A stretch of DNA of 64,000 bases from contig CM048552.1 of the NCBI GenBank assembly GCA_026413225.1, positions 132,569,053 to 132,633,052 on the forward strand. The letters are read 5' to 3'. Below are positions 47,422 to 60,600 of this stretch, in pieces. The stretch comes from Otis tarda (taxonomy: Eukaryota; Chordata; Aves; Otidiformes; Otididae). A program made the translations under genes and the position numbers. How positions within the stretch are numbered: the stretch's first letter is position 1; each line of letters opens with the position of its first letter. Below the pieces are notes generated by a model, which saw only the letters and a list, made by a program, of their open reading frames with translations, had not been told where the DNA came from and searched no databases.

Positions 47422-50299
47422 ATGATAATAAGCTTTGTTTTTCCACAAATGGACCTAGGGACACACTTTCTTAATAATAGATCAGTGAATCTGCATGATT
47501 CTCTAATGATTATCAGTCCAGGCATGCTGTGCTGAGAAGGTCCACTGAGCTCAAGGCAAGTCCTCTGTGCAGCCAAGCTGTGGGACCAGCATGAGTTAAC
47601 AGCCTCTCTGGAGGCACCGGATGTACAATGACAGGGAGATGAGAGCTCTCCACCAGCCATCATGGCTCTCGTGTTAGTAACACCAACACTGAATGCTGAA
47701 GTGTTTCCTGTCCCTGGACACAGGTGCCATCGCCTTGATGTGCTGCTCTCACTTCCCTAAAAGCCGCACGGGCAGCTCTGCTCCAGGTCGTGGTGGATAG
47801 TGATGAGGGAGGCGGAAGCTTGGTGCTCTTGTTTTGCTGCATGACTGAGGAGGGGTGGGGTAGGGTTGGAGGGGTGAAAGGATGGACTGAGCACCAGCTG
47901 ATGAGCATTTGTAGCATCCCAAAGCAGTTAAGTTTGGCTGTAACCACCCAAAGACTTGGCTGTGACTGGCCTCTGAGCTCCCGCACACAGTCCCAGGTTT
48001 TGCAAGCTGTCTGTCTTTGGACATGCACCCTGGGTCAAGCGCCAAGAGTTCCTGTGTCATTTGGAAGAGCTCGCAAGCTTAATCCACAGCCTGAACGCAT
48101 GCACTATGCACCATTATACACCAAGGCACCACACTAAATTAAGTGTTTTCATATGACTCGTCCTACATATGGGATATAACAAAACTTTGGAGGGAGAAAA
48201 GACTATCCAGGTAGAAAGGACTTGTGCTATCCCTCTTCCAGCCTCCCACCTTCAAAGAAATCCCTAGACTCTTTTTCCAGAAGGAAATGTACAGCAAGAA
48301 ACAAGGTGGAACTATCAGGCAAACACTGAATTTCACAGTTCATTTGCTTCTTGCCTTGCCCTGTCCTTTGCCTGCAGTTCACCTCTCCAGCTTGCACAGG
48401 GATGGGACCTACTTCTGGCGTTCATCTGTGATGTCTAAATGGTTCCTGCTACAGCAGGAGTTTCTGTTCTAATCCTAGCTATGCAGCTGGCTTGCTAATC
48501 GACCTTTGGAAATTCACTTAACCTCTGCCTCTTATCTAAAAAGATGGGTGCTGAGCGGCTTAATTAATTAAGTGGTCCTAAAATGCTTTTAGAATTGCAC
48601 TTGACTTCCACCTTTGCATAAATGCAGCATGTTGGAGTAACAGTGCAACTGAGGCCATTAGGAAAGCGGGACAGAACCAGCCAAAATACAATTACAAAAA
48701 TACAAAGCTTTTCCTTGTGAGGTCTAACTTTTCCTAGCTTATCACCATCGTTTTAATTTACCGGCACAGTTGCCTCCAGTCGCAATTAACCAGAACAGAG
48801 CCAGCACCCGAGGCTGCAGGAGAAGATGCAAAGCAGTGCTGGAAAAGCATTTATCTCTTAGGAGTGAAAATCTTGCAGGTCTTTACCTGCAGAGGTAGAG
48901 AAAGCAATGCATGGCTTGCTTTGCAACTGCTTAAAATGCAACAAGTTTGAAATAGGAGGCAGGACCAAGAGCTGCCTTCAGCTTTGTGACCTGAATTTTT
49001 CGTCTGGGTGCTTACAGAGAGAAGTGAGGGAACTGTGCTGAGAAGCCAAGCTTTCCCAGTCTTAACTATGGGATATGAGAGACTGCCTCAGGCCTCCATG
49101 CCATTTGTAAGTCAATAGCCCCTTTCTCCTAATGGGGACATGCAGGAATTATCCCTTCACTTCCGTCAGAGAGAAAAATGCCCACACCCACGCTGCTCCC
49201 TATCCCAAGGGGGACCAATGCTGACTACACCAGGGCTACCACAGCAGGGTGCTCGACCTCTACAAGGAGGTGGCCGCTCCATTTTCTGGAGCTTTGCATG
49301 GGGCACAGAAAAGGGCACCGAGCACCTGAGGTGACTGCAATGAGATCCTCGAAGGAGTAAGAGCAAAGTGAGGTTGCCAGAGTAAAGCAGAGTCCCCAGT
49401 GAGCTCGGCACCTCAAGGAAACAGGAATTTCAAACGCGTTTCTAGCTGGGACTGTTGAAATGCTGGACTGCTTGTCCTGGTGGAAGCTGAAGCCCTTAGC
49501 TCAGGCCCACAGTATCCCCATTTGGGAGGTAATGGGTGCAGCTCCGTGAAGGCAGCAGCCTGGTCTCACGACACCCCAGGCAACTGTTTCGGAAGGCTCT
49601 GGGCAGACCGCAAGTCCTGGCTTCGTGCAGCGCAGAGGGAAAGAAGGGAGGCCAAAGAAAAGTGGTCCCCACTCCTCAGTTTGTTTCCAATTACCCTGAA
49701 GAATGAGGGACTAGCAGAGAAATATTTCAAAGTTTTTTAAAGCTGCACACAATAACAAAAAAAGTCATGGTCAGGACAAGGACAGCTCATCGAAAACTAT
49801 CACTGACACCTGAACGTTTGCCTAGAAGAGCCTCAGCTGATGTGTGGCAATGCTGAAATGCCAACATGCTACTCCAGCAGTAGATCCCCTTCTGCAGCAA
49901 AGAGAACTTAAGGGCTGGAAACTTTCAGGGCCTTTTAATATCTGGGTAGTGCCTGCTGAGAGGATTGGTGAGTTGATACTGTTCAGAAAAGAGAACAGCA
50001 GAGATTTTTGCCCTGAAAGGAAGAAAAACCCTCAACGTCTGCCATGAGGCTACAGGAATGGTGGGCAACAAGGTGCTTCAGAGCCGTTTCTCTGTGCTTC
50101 TGTGGCAACGTCAGGGTTGTGGACAGCTACTAGCCGGCTTCTCAGATGGGGAGTTCACAGGATCTGGCCGCGACCTGTCGAGCAGAGGAGTCCTGGTATG
50201 GTTCTGGCCCATTCTGCTCACCTGAGCCAAGCTAATGCACGGGTAGGTGCTCGGGAGGAGATGTGTCAGGAATAAGATCAGCCATTGAACAATGCCAGT
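47422..50299. other. Intergenic region between convergent RS1 and CDKL5
   Basis: About 2.9 kb of mixed composition with no recognised gene or repeat. The CDKL5 transcript may end near its upper boundary. Confidence 0.6.
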
Positions 50300-50321
50300 G
50301 TTCTAGTGCAAAATCTGCATT

Positions 50322-50327
50322 TTTATT
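50322..50327 (-). terminator. Candidate distal CDKL5 poly(A) signal
   Basis: AATAAA on the minus strand, about 6.9 kb past the CDKL5 stop codon. Downstream on that strand come T- and GT-containing bases. The position suits the roughly 6.6-kb 3' UTR known for the main human brain transcript, and base composition changes near here. Confidence 0.5.
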
Positions 50328-53300
50328 AAAGACATATTTTGGAAGGCCCATTCAAAAATACATTGTGCTCAGTAAAAATTAACCATTTTCATGCTGATAA
50401 TTAAGGTTACCACAGGATTTTTTTTTTTCTCTTTTAGAATATTTACAGCAACAATAGAAATTGTACGGAAGTTAAGAATGGAATACATGCCCAAAAAAAA
50501 TTTGGTAAGGTATACCAACAACATGATACAAAGGGTTGTATACAAACACTTTACAAATGGTTTATTAACTTGCATGAAGTCATCCTTAAATATTCAACAC
50601 ATTTTAAAATTTGTATTCCAGGATTAAAAAGGTTAACACCACATCACATCCCTTCCACAACAGAAAGCATGGTAGATTTAAAAGTTTGTGCGCTTCAGAT
50701 TTCCAGTAGCTATTAAAAACCATCGGGGAATCTTATCCATAAATTTAGAAGTTTTGAAAGCTGCCTCCCCAGCCTGTTATTTTTGGAATAGTCTTTACTG
50801 GCAGATTGTGGAAAAAAAAAGGTCACATTATTTTAAACCTTGTTCTTCCTTCCTTCTCCCAGATGACACAAATTCAGAATTCGGTATTTCACAGTGGAGA
50901 TCTAAGCAGTCCTGGAAGTCCTTAGCAGATTAACCAGATTTTAAAATGCCTGCATAGAATTTCCAACAAAAATATGGTTTCATGGAAGATTTTAGCTTAT
51001 TGTTCCATGTAAACCAAGCATATATAGATGCCACTCCTTTTGATTTGACATATCCTTCAGTAGTACGAGTCTAAGATGTGCACTAGCAAAAAAAAAAAAT
51101 TAAGAAGAAAAGGAAAGCCAAGACAGTTACCTACTCCTAAAGTTTTGCCTTGTTACTAAACAGTTAAAAGCTCTGCCATTGAAATTACATGTCAAGAATT
51201 TACACCAAGAGGTTCATATCCTATACGAAACCGGAATAGTGGCTTTCATCTTGTGCTATGAACATGCTTTAATGTTGCTAATGGAAAGCTCTACGATAGC
51301 AGTTACTTCACGACACATTTCTATGCCTCTACAATTGAGATGCCACCTTGCATTTCTCAGAATGGATCCGGAGGAACAACGGCCTGTGAAAACAGAGAGC
51401 TGGTGGAACTAAGCGCCTGGCAGGCAGTGTGTTTTGGTGGGGGCACAATGAGGTAAGGTATCTCACCCAGATGAAATGGAAAATTAAAATGAAGAAAATC
51501 CTGAGCAAGTCTAAGGATAGCTGTTTGAATAAAACAGCAAACAGGGTGGAGTAGTAGATAAGGCCTCTAACTCCCTGATAATCTGCACTAGAGAAACAAC
51601 AAAGAACAAGGCAACTGCAATATTTGAGAACCACAAGGGGCAGGGCAAGGGAAGACTGCAAAGCAGTACAAAGGATGGCATTAGGATTCTAGAGGGAGAG
51701 CTCAGATGGCTTGGAGGTTTCAGAAGTATATCAGATGAAGGCCCATCAAGATTTTATTACTGGGTTGCTAACAGTAGCTAGAAGAAGAATCTTTTTATAT
51801 GTCTCTTCAAAATTTGGAGTCAATAATAAGCTCAGAACAAACAAACCAAACCTTGACCACATTCTGCAAGAGAGAGGAGGTAGATTGACTTGCAGAGAAG
51901 ACAAGAGATGTGTAGAGTCACTGTTGGCCTAAGTCACAAATTTCATGTTCGGATCCTTGGGCCATGTCTTAAGAGTCAGTTTTGCCCAGCTGCATATTTT
52001 GAGTTACATTCTAAAACAGCCTGAGCAATCTGATTTGGCGGAACAAAAGCATCCAAACATAGTTTGGCTGGACCTCTCACACTACTCATGCGTCTTCCAC
52101 TTAGTTTGTCAAACAAAGCCAACTTCTGCACCAAACAATTGGCTGTACACAAGGTAACAGATAAGCATCCAAGCAGAACTTGGAGCAAGTCAAATTCAGC
52201 TCTAATCCATCAGATTTACCTATGCTGTTTTCATGCAGTAGCTGTTGACAGTCCACTGAGAGAACAGACTACCTAGCACAGCTTTTCTCTTCCAGTTGAA
52301 AGAGGATCTTCTGTAGGATTTGCTCTGCTTAATTTCATGAAATTTGCTTCATGACTGAAAACTGAGAAATCTTCAGTTTCAGTACAACATCAGAACCAAG
52401 CGATGTGCACAAGCCCTCACTTGCCTGATGAGCCTGAGCATTGACGCACTGCTGCTGTTTGACCCTTTGAAAAAGGAGCCAACATCTAGAACTTCCAAGC
52501 TGTGTTGTATTAAAAGGGTTTACTCAAATTGCTCCCTTTTAACAAAGGCCAGAAGTTAAATGGCTTTTCTCCTCATTCACTGCAAACTCACAAACTCAGT
52601 TAATGAATGGTTAATACCATGACACCATTAAAGAGAGCTGTGGAGGGAAAGGCACCTGTTCTTAAATAGTGTCCTGATTTGAAGGTCATTTAAAAATGGT
52701 TAAATAGGGCACATCACCTTTCCAGTCATCTTCTGTGACACTCCTATCTTATTTTGAATGGTGGGTCTACTTACAGGAACAACAGCCCAGGTGCATGGTT
52801 TACGATGTAACCCCATTAACAGATGTATTATGTGTGTTAGCTGGAATGGAAAAAAATAAACATTCATTGCCACCCCACAATTTGCAGTATATTATATATG
52901 GCTATCCTTTTCAAACTCTTTGTGTAACTGGGATTCAAATATTCTCCCAGCTCTACTCTGACAGTGTTCAGCACATAGAGAATCAGGTATTTTTGAAGTG
53001 TGTCTCACTACCAAATCATTATGAGATAACAAAAAACTGAAACATGAATAAAAATCTCAAACACTTCTAGAGCATTGCTCCCCTCAAAAGTGGCTTGGTT
53101 TTGCCTTAGCTAAACAGATCACAGGATTGCTTTCAGAGCTATATAATCTGTGTTCCCATTCCTCTTATAAGGGAGGTCTACAGCCCTGAATTGTTAAGAA
53201 GTCATAGCTTTTTCTGAGTGAACACAGGAATCTACTCAGCAAAGAGCAACAACGGCTTTTGAAGAAAAAAGAAGTTGGTATGTAGCGTTTTACACTAGTA

Positions 53301-54173
53301 AGATTCATCTGTTAAGAGACCTACCTGCAATGACACGGAATGGCCAAAAGCCTACCACAGGACACTGCTTCTTGAAGAATCACTCCAGCTTTGCTCCCAT
53401 AAACAAGGTGATGTAGCAGAGAGAAAGGTGACAAGCCTAAGGACAACCTGAGGGGGTCTCATACATTTGGAAGTTTGAAGCCTGCTTTAATATTGATCTA
53501 AAAGAGCAAGTATCTGTGGTGTCAGGAGTGGTGTCAGGACCCACACATTTAGGTGGGTCTGACTTGGTATCAGAAATCAAAGCTTAGTGTCAGTCCCCAG
53601 CCATGTGGAATGGGGAACGTTTTAGGAAGAAGGGACCAAATTCGGGGCCGCTGACTTCCTGCCAAGAGCCCTGCCCGGTGCTTGGTGCTGGCGACCTCTC
53701 AGAGGAGCAATGAATCTTGGGCTGTGATAAATGGAGCAAAAAGCATTAAATAACTCTAAGGGACTGTTCTCTGTTGCCAGGTCCGTTGGAAAAAAATGTT
53801 ATTCTAGGTTAATACATTTACATGGCAGTTTAAAAGGACAGCTTAAACACATATACAATTTCAGTTAAGATGAGCTTAAGGTGCTTCTTTTTCAGTTAAC
53901 AAGAGCTCAAGAGCTATAGTAAAAACATACAGACAAGTTTAGGCAGCTTGAGTTCTGCAAAATGACTGTAATTCATTTTTGAAACCTAGTTTCTTTTCTA
54001 TTCACATAATTAACAATGCCGTAAGGCAAAACAGATTGCCAAAGAATAAAATGCCGTTTAACTACAATACTTTATACTAAGTAAATCTACAGAACATGTA
54101 GCGCAAGACTCACAGACCAGTGAAGAGGAAAGCTCACATTTACAAAATCGTTTGCTTTGTAATTCTCTTCCCC

Positions 54174-54179
54174 TTTATT
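54174..54179 (-). terminator. Possible internal CDKL5 poly(A) signal
   Basis: AATAAA on the minus strand about 3.0 kb after the stop codon. Use is unknown. Confidence 0.3.
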
Positions 54180-54999
54180 GAGCCAGCAAATCTCAGTCAC
54201 TATAATAAGACTCCTTTGGAAGCCTCGGCAAAATTACAGTAGCAATATTCTAAATATTGGGAAGTTAGACCAGGTTGAAAATACACAATTTATCCCAGGA
54301 CCAGCTCGCTGAGCTGCTGGAAGTTCTTTCCAACAGAAGGAAGAAAATACTACATACGTTCAACACAATTTAGTATTCAACTGAAGTCTACTATGGTTTG
54401 TCTACTATGGTTTGTTGAATGTGAGAAGAAAATGCAGTATGAAGTAGAAACAACTTTCTGTAAATATGGGCCACCAAATACTTGAACATTCCTTGGGTCA
54501 CCCTTGAAGCTTTGCTAACTACTTTAAACAGCTATATGTACACTCAGAGATTACCCTGAATTAACTTAATGGGTACTGAGAAAAAAAATCCTTTGGAAAC
54601 ATTTTTCTTTTCAGAAGTCAGAACAGCCACACACAGCTCAGCATCATCATCCTCTGCATGAAGTTCTTACCAGCAAGCTAAAAGTCTTGCAGAGGCAAAA
54701 GGATACATATCCACAAAGCACAGAAGAATCTAGTCTGAACGCTTCCTCGGAGACATTCAAAACGTACTGCTTAGAGCCCCACTCTCGTACACTGCTTTTG
54801 TGAGGGATTTCAGCGGCATCAGCCCGTTTCAAAGCAGGACTAACAGGACTAAGCTAGTTGTGAACAACTGATAAATCAAAAGAGATTGCTAAAATATACT
54901 GCTTAAACTCTGACAGTGATGACTAGTAAATACCACAATGTCCTTCCTGGATGCCCACTGAGCTTACCAAAAACTGAATACCCTTTCATGTCTACTGTA

Positions 55000-55078
55000 T
55001 TTATATATGCTATACATATGATATATCAACACAGTATATATCATATATATATATAGATATAATCTATAATATATATCT
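55000..55078. repeat. TA-rich microsatellite
   Basis: Imperfect TA dinucleotide array with ATATATATAT and ATCATATA variants, in the inferred CDKL5 3' UTR. Confidence 0.85.
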
Positions 55079-56409
55079 GTAGAAAATCACATGCACATTT
55101 CTTGCAGGCAATTGACAAAGAAAGAATTCTTATTTTGTAATTTTTCACATTTACTAGACTGACTTTTAGCCCTGGACACACCTAATGTAACATCCTTCCA
55201 TATTGTACTTTCTGACAAAGACTTTAGAGTAGCGGTGCCGAATTTGCCATTGTTAGAACTTTGGTATGACTTGAGAGGTACTGAACAGCATGTCCAGTTT
55301 GCATTGTTACCTAAGTAGGAAGTTCAGCTCGTACTGCCTGGCTGCTTCTGTTAACTACACCTATGGCTAAATCATTGAATTTACATTCAGGTTAATCTCC
55401 TTCTGGAAAAGACAACGTATTTGCAAGTACATGTGTCTTATGAGGACAGCATCTACAAAACGATCTATGCTGCAGAGTAGTGAGGGAGTTGAATGAATGT
55501 GTTTAAAAAGGAAAGATTGTATTGTTCTGACACTACAGGCCTGACTCTCTTCTTATTGCACAAAGTTTAGACTGGCATAACTCTTTTGACTCCTACTGGC
55601 ACACCTTTGATTAAGTTTACCGGCAGCAACAGAGGAATCAGGTTGTGTATTTGCTACACTCGACATTCACCAAGGTAAAGGCAGTTTTAACAGTGTTGTA
55701 CAGGAGACTGGAACCCAAGATCTAGTATTTTACCGAGACTGGTAACTGAACTGTGTACGAGAATATTTGGATAGTAAGATCTAAGGAGAAATTAAGCTGT
55801 ATGGCAACCTTCTCCCTCAATATCCAAATATCAGATTTGTAGCTTTAAATACATCCTGAAATATAATAAAAAGTGCAAGAGTAGTTTAAATTTAAATACA
55901 GTGTTTATCTTATTAGTTAATAGATTGCTAAACAAGATGTAAAATACACATATGCATAAAAGCTTATACCATGATCTGCAGTGCCATGCTATGCGTTAAG
56001 TGTCAAAGTTTGGCATTTCACTTGCAATTCATGCTATGTTTCTTTGGTTTTCACCCCTGCTATTAAGTGGAAGAGCACCTGCTTTAGCTTGTAGTCATGG
56101 GGCACTTTATCTCTTCAGAGGAAACAAAATTTGGTACTGGGGCTCTGTGCTCTTGATGCAGATGCAGAAATCCCATGAATATTACTAGGAAAGCTAAGGA
56201 CACAGGGGAGAACATACCACATTCAGGTTACTGTACAGTTCTGCAGTCTCTTACATTTAGCCAATACTTCCACCAAAATAGCCCATAATAAAGCTTGGAA
56301 TTGAATGTTGTCTTCTGTTTGTTACCAATAGTGCCTATAGTATCGGGCTCTCATAGCTGAGCAAGATTCATACTGTTACAGTCACGTTTATATCCACATT
56401 CAACTTCCT

Positions 56410-56415
56410 TTTATT
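56410..56415 (-). terminator. Possible proximal CDKL5 poly(A) signal
   Basis: AATAAA on the minus strand about 0.8 kb after the stop codon. Use is unknown. Confidence 0.3.
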
Positions 56416-57215
56416 AGAAGTATAATACTGCACTTTATATCACAAATGTATAAAAATATGGCAGATAGTGTCATAACAATACTTTTCTTTTAAATGAGTA
56501 TATTTAAAAAACAGACAGTTATTTTCCATTTATATATATTTATATATAGAATAAAATACTCCTGATGCAATATATAAATGTTACTGTTAGTTTTTTATAG
56601 AAACTACTGTAGCTGTTGCACTGCTTCACAATGTTTCAAACAGCTCAAAATAACTTTACATTATAACATAAAAGATATGATAATAACAGTACGATATTAG
56701 GTCATCATAAATAAATATTACAAATCCTATCAAATATGGAAGTTTAAAAAACAAATTTAAGACATACAATTTAACTTTAAACCCTTAACAGGGATACACT
56801 TTTATCACATAAACCCACTGTTTTAACTAGGCAGCAAAAAATGTGGTAAGGGCATAGGTCTAGACATGAATGTTGTCACCCTTCTAAGTGCCAATACATA
56901 CCAGAAGTCTCCCAGCTTTCAGACAGAGATGTGCACTAAGCTGGAATGTAAATGAGAGAAAAGGGCAATGCATTTTTCTCCCTGACCAGCACACTCTGCC
57001 TGGCATCCAGCGACATTTCTGATGACTGGTAATTCGTAATTCAACTTGTTTTACTGTATAATCCCTGACTCTCACTGTGGTGCCAAACGGCATAGCTCCA
57101 CATGTACATATTGCACACCTTTATAAAGCTGAAAATGCAGTCTTACCATCACCAGAACCACCACCACTCCGCTACGCTGAACTCCACCTGAACTGGCCTA
57201 TTTCCTGGAGTGCAA

Positions 57216-57602
57216 TTACAAGGCCGTCTCTTTTAGATCATTCAGATTTGGCATTCGCGATCGGTTTGTTCGGTTATACGTGTGCCCGTTCTGTCCGCTC
57301 TTGGAAGGCAGCTGGTCGGAGTAGGGAGGCCCATCGCTCGTGCTCCTGTTCACTGGGGAGACGTGCCAGGTGGGTTCCAGCTGGCTTGGTATCTGCAGCG
57401 TCGGCCGGCTTTTTGGCTGAGGCTCTTGCCGCACGTTGCTGCTGCCGCTGCCGGAGCTTTGACTCATGGGGTGGATTCGCACTTCAGAAAAAGCAGGTTT
57501 GGCTGGCTGACTTGGTAAGGGCTGGAAGCGAGGCTCAGCAGGGACTGGATGATTTGAAGAAGAGAGGTGCAAGAGCTTTCGAAGGGATTTTAATGGCTGG
57601 TT
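57216..57602 (-). CDS. CDKL5: CDKL5 terminal coding exon with stop
   Basis: 387 nt, 128 codons plus TAA (57218-57216). Encodes [19 protein letters not shown] at its start and [19 protein letters not shown] at its end, the latter identical to human. The acceptor is TGTCTTTCAG. The last 56 residues correspond to the part unique to the human 107-kDa isoform. Confidence 0.97.
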   Translation of the reverse strand, partial: NQPLKSLRKLLHLSSSNHPVPAEPRFQPLPSQPAKPAFSEVRIHPMSQSSGSGSSNVRQEPQPKSRPTLQIPSQLEPTWHVSPVNRSTSDGPPYSDQLPSKSGQNGHTYNRTNRSRMPNLNDLKETAL

Positions 57603-60600
57603 CTGAAAGACACGAGGAAAAACACTTGACCTTCTGCTCTCCATCATATCAGACTTCCTATAAGAAAAATGTCATATCCTAAATGGAGCACCGTGGACTT
57701 CTTCACTTTTAGTTTGTATTCATTTGGAATATTTCATTCCAAGCTATGACTACACACCTGAGAAAATGTCTTCTCATTATGATTCATCTATTAACTACCT
57801 GAAAAGATGGGACCTTTTCTACATCAGGAAAAAAAAAAAATTGTTCCCATCAATTATTTTAACCTTGTTTCCTATGAAAATGGAGGCATAGACAATTGCC
57901 TGTCACTACTCCTACTACTAACTTTAGAACCTCAGCCACATTATATGAGGCACAGATACCAGAAATACAAAGCTCCTAAAAATTTTGTGAACTTTAATTA
58001 GGGGTTAGAGAGAGTCTTGAGTAATCAGCTGCAGTGAAATAAGGGCTGGCAGAACTCAGTATTCAGATATTTTATCTGCTGGGTGATAAGCTGCTCTAGT
58101 CCCTCACAGCATCTTTAACTGGTGAGCAGGTTGAAGGAAAATGGAGACATGAGGTTACTGAAATGGGTAGCAAGAGCCTGGGGAAGCCTGAGTACACAAA
58201 GTGGGTTGAAAATAGCCTCATTAAATTCCACAGCTCACAGAGAAACTTGCTTCTTCAAACACTGCAGCTGCAATGAACCCTCTTCTTCAGCTTTCACTGC
58301 TCCCCAGGCTGGTTTTACAACTAGAGAAAATGAAGTTGCATTGAGAACTTCATTTACAACTAGAGAAAATGAAGTTGCTATGCTCCAATAGTGTAGCTAC
58401 CATAGACATGCACTGAAACGTTGCTTGCCTCTAATGAAAAACCATAACCAATATTTCAAAAGGCTCAAAGACTGACACAGGGACATTTAGTCTTTCTTCT
58501 TTTTCTTGTCATTTATGTCTAGATTTTCAAATAATTATGCAGAACTGCAAGCACATGATTTTTTACATTCAATGAGTGGGGAATGGGGAGGTTGGGAAAT
58601 AATGTCAAATGCAATTTTTCTATTCACCGTAGAAAAAGCTGTCAAGATACCTCAGTGATGTTAAAATACAGGGAATTGATAATGTCACTTACATGAGGTT
58701 GGATTTCTGTCATCTTCTCAGGATGCCAGTCCTTCTGCCTGCTGCTCTGGTGATTAGACGAATGAATGGCTTTCTGTAATGCCAAGAGATCCTGACCATC
58801 GCTGCTAGGCATCTGCAACAAAATATTAAATACTAATTTCCTAATATATTCTTAAGAATAGCTGTAAATAATTTCCCCCAGTTAATTACAGAACGCAAGT
58901 GAAGCCCATTGCTGCAGTAGAATTGCAACGACCTTTCAATATCTTTCCCCATACTAAGAGCAAGTGGCTGTGGATATCATGCAGATTTGCTATGCCCTTA
59001 GCCCTTAAAGCATTCACATGCTGTTAGTGTTATTTGCTGTAAGAGAGAGCAGTTAAACAAGGCTTAAAAAAAAAAATTAAAAAATTATTGAGCCTCATCT
59101 TCATTTAAAAAGCATTCCATACTGCAGTTAAGACCATGGATCAGTTCTATAAATTTGTTCCTGGGTGAAGCAGACCAAAGTCTCTCTAAACTGATGTCTG
59201 GCTAATTTTGCCATCACAAAACCAAGCATTTTTCTTTTCCTCATCTTTCTCCTCCTCCGCAAATATCCCAAACTAAAGCAAAAATTAAGAAACTCCCCAG
59301 CCTTTCCCTCCCTCAAACAAGCTGAAAATCCAACAAAATTTATGGCAGAAGGATAATTTAAAACTTACATGTAGAGTTTTATCTCATTTCAAGAATTCTA
59401 AGCAAAAAAAGGACAGTTAAAATTTAACCTATTTTTAATGCAAGCTGTCTTTTATCATGAATAACCAGAAGAAGCAAAAATACAGCAGAGGCATGAGCTA
59501 AGATTTAGTTTTCAGACGATCTGTTGTTAACATTTGATTAATTATATTTATATATAAAGATGCAGTTTGCATTAAAAAATGTATTTCCAATATAGCTATA
59601 AAACAAAACAGGTTCATTTTTTTTTTCCTGATAAAAACAGAATGAGACAGTTTAGTTTTAAACATACATGATTTCACAACTATGTTCCTCTTTAGTTTTA
59701 GTCCCAGGGCTCATTCTCTCTGAAACTGTATATGTTACATTTCCAGTATATCAAGTAGTAAACAAAAATTAAAAAAATAGGCACAATCTATTTCAAAAGA
59801 GCTGCCAATTTTACTTAAATTTATTGAACTGGCCCAAGATACTTAACTGGCATGAAGAGAAAGTGATCCCATGAAAATAAAACACATGCTGCTGTACTCA
59901 GTAAAACAAGTTTACTGGAGCATTTTACAGTGCTACTGTACTTAAAAATTAATACCATGGGTAGAGTGACTACAGGAAGCTTTTTCAAAGAAGAACTATG
60001 CTTTAAATTATTCTTTGAATTAAAAAGAGGAAAGAGGGATTTCTTGATGCTTGGATTCTCCCCGTTGGTTGAGTCTGTCTGCAATATAAGATAAAAAAAC
60101 TAAATGCATAGTATTTCAATTCAAGAGATCTGTCCTTACTATATTAATTCTTTTTATTTTTTAAAAAAATTCTGGCAATATATGGTATCAATCCTATAAT
60201 TTGCGTTGGGAACATACAATAGTGATTGAATGAAAAAAAGCATATGGAACAAATTCAAGGAACTCAATGCATATAAAGCATGTAAAAAGAGATCAGTGCA
60301 CCTGCTCTTATATCCATGTTCATTTCGAATGCAGAGCGTGTTTCAAAGCCTTTTGGAAATAACTGGTAGATCTTGTTGACTCTACTGAGCTTTGGACCAA
60401 ATCTTGTAATTCTGGCAATCGAGTTACTTATGATAATGACCTAAAGCGGTATGACATTTCTTATTTTTCTATAAAGAAAATATCAAAGATACTCTAACAA
60501 TAATAGCAATTGATTTCAGAATGAGCAGTTGATAGCTACCTCTAGAAGAAATAAAAATAGTATATTTGTAATTTGTAAAAAGAGCTAGGGCTTCAAGATG

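Larger units (their letters stand above)
50300..57215 (-). other. CDKL5: CDKL5 long 3' UTR (extent inferred)
   Basis: AT-rich, no reading frames of note, no named repeat. It contains further minus-strand AATAAA hexamers at 54174-54179 and 56410-56415 that could serve shorter transcripts, and TA-rich microsatellite near 55000-55078. The extent rests on composition, the distal poly(A) signal and the known long 3' UTR of mammalian CDKL5. Confidence 0.55.

Noticed and set aside
57077-57682. 201-codon open frame on the plus strand
   Set aside because: Antisense shadow of the CDKL5 terminal exon.
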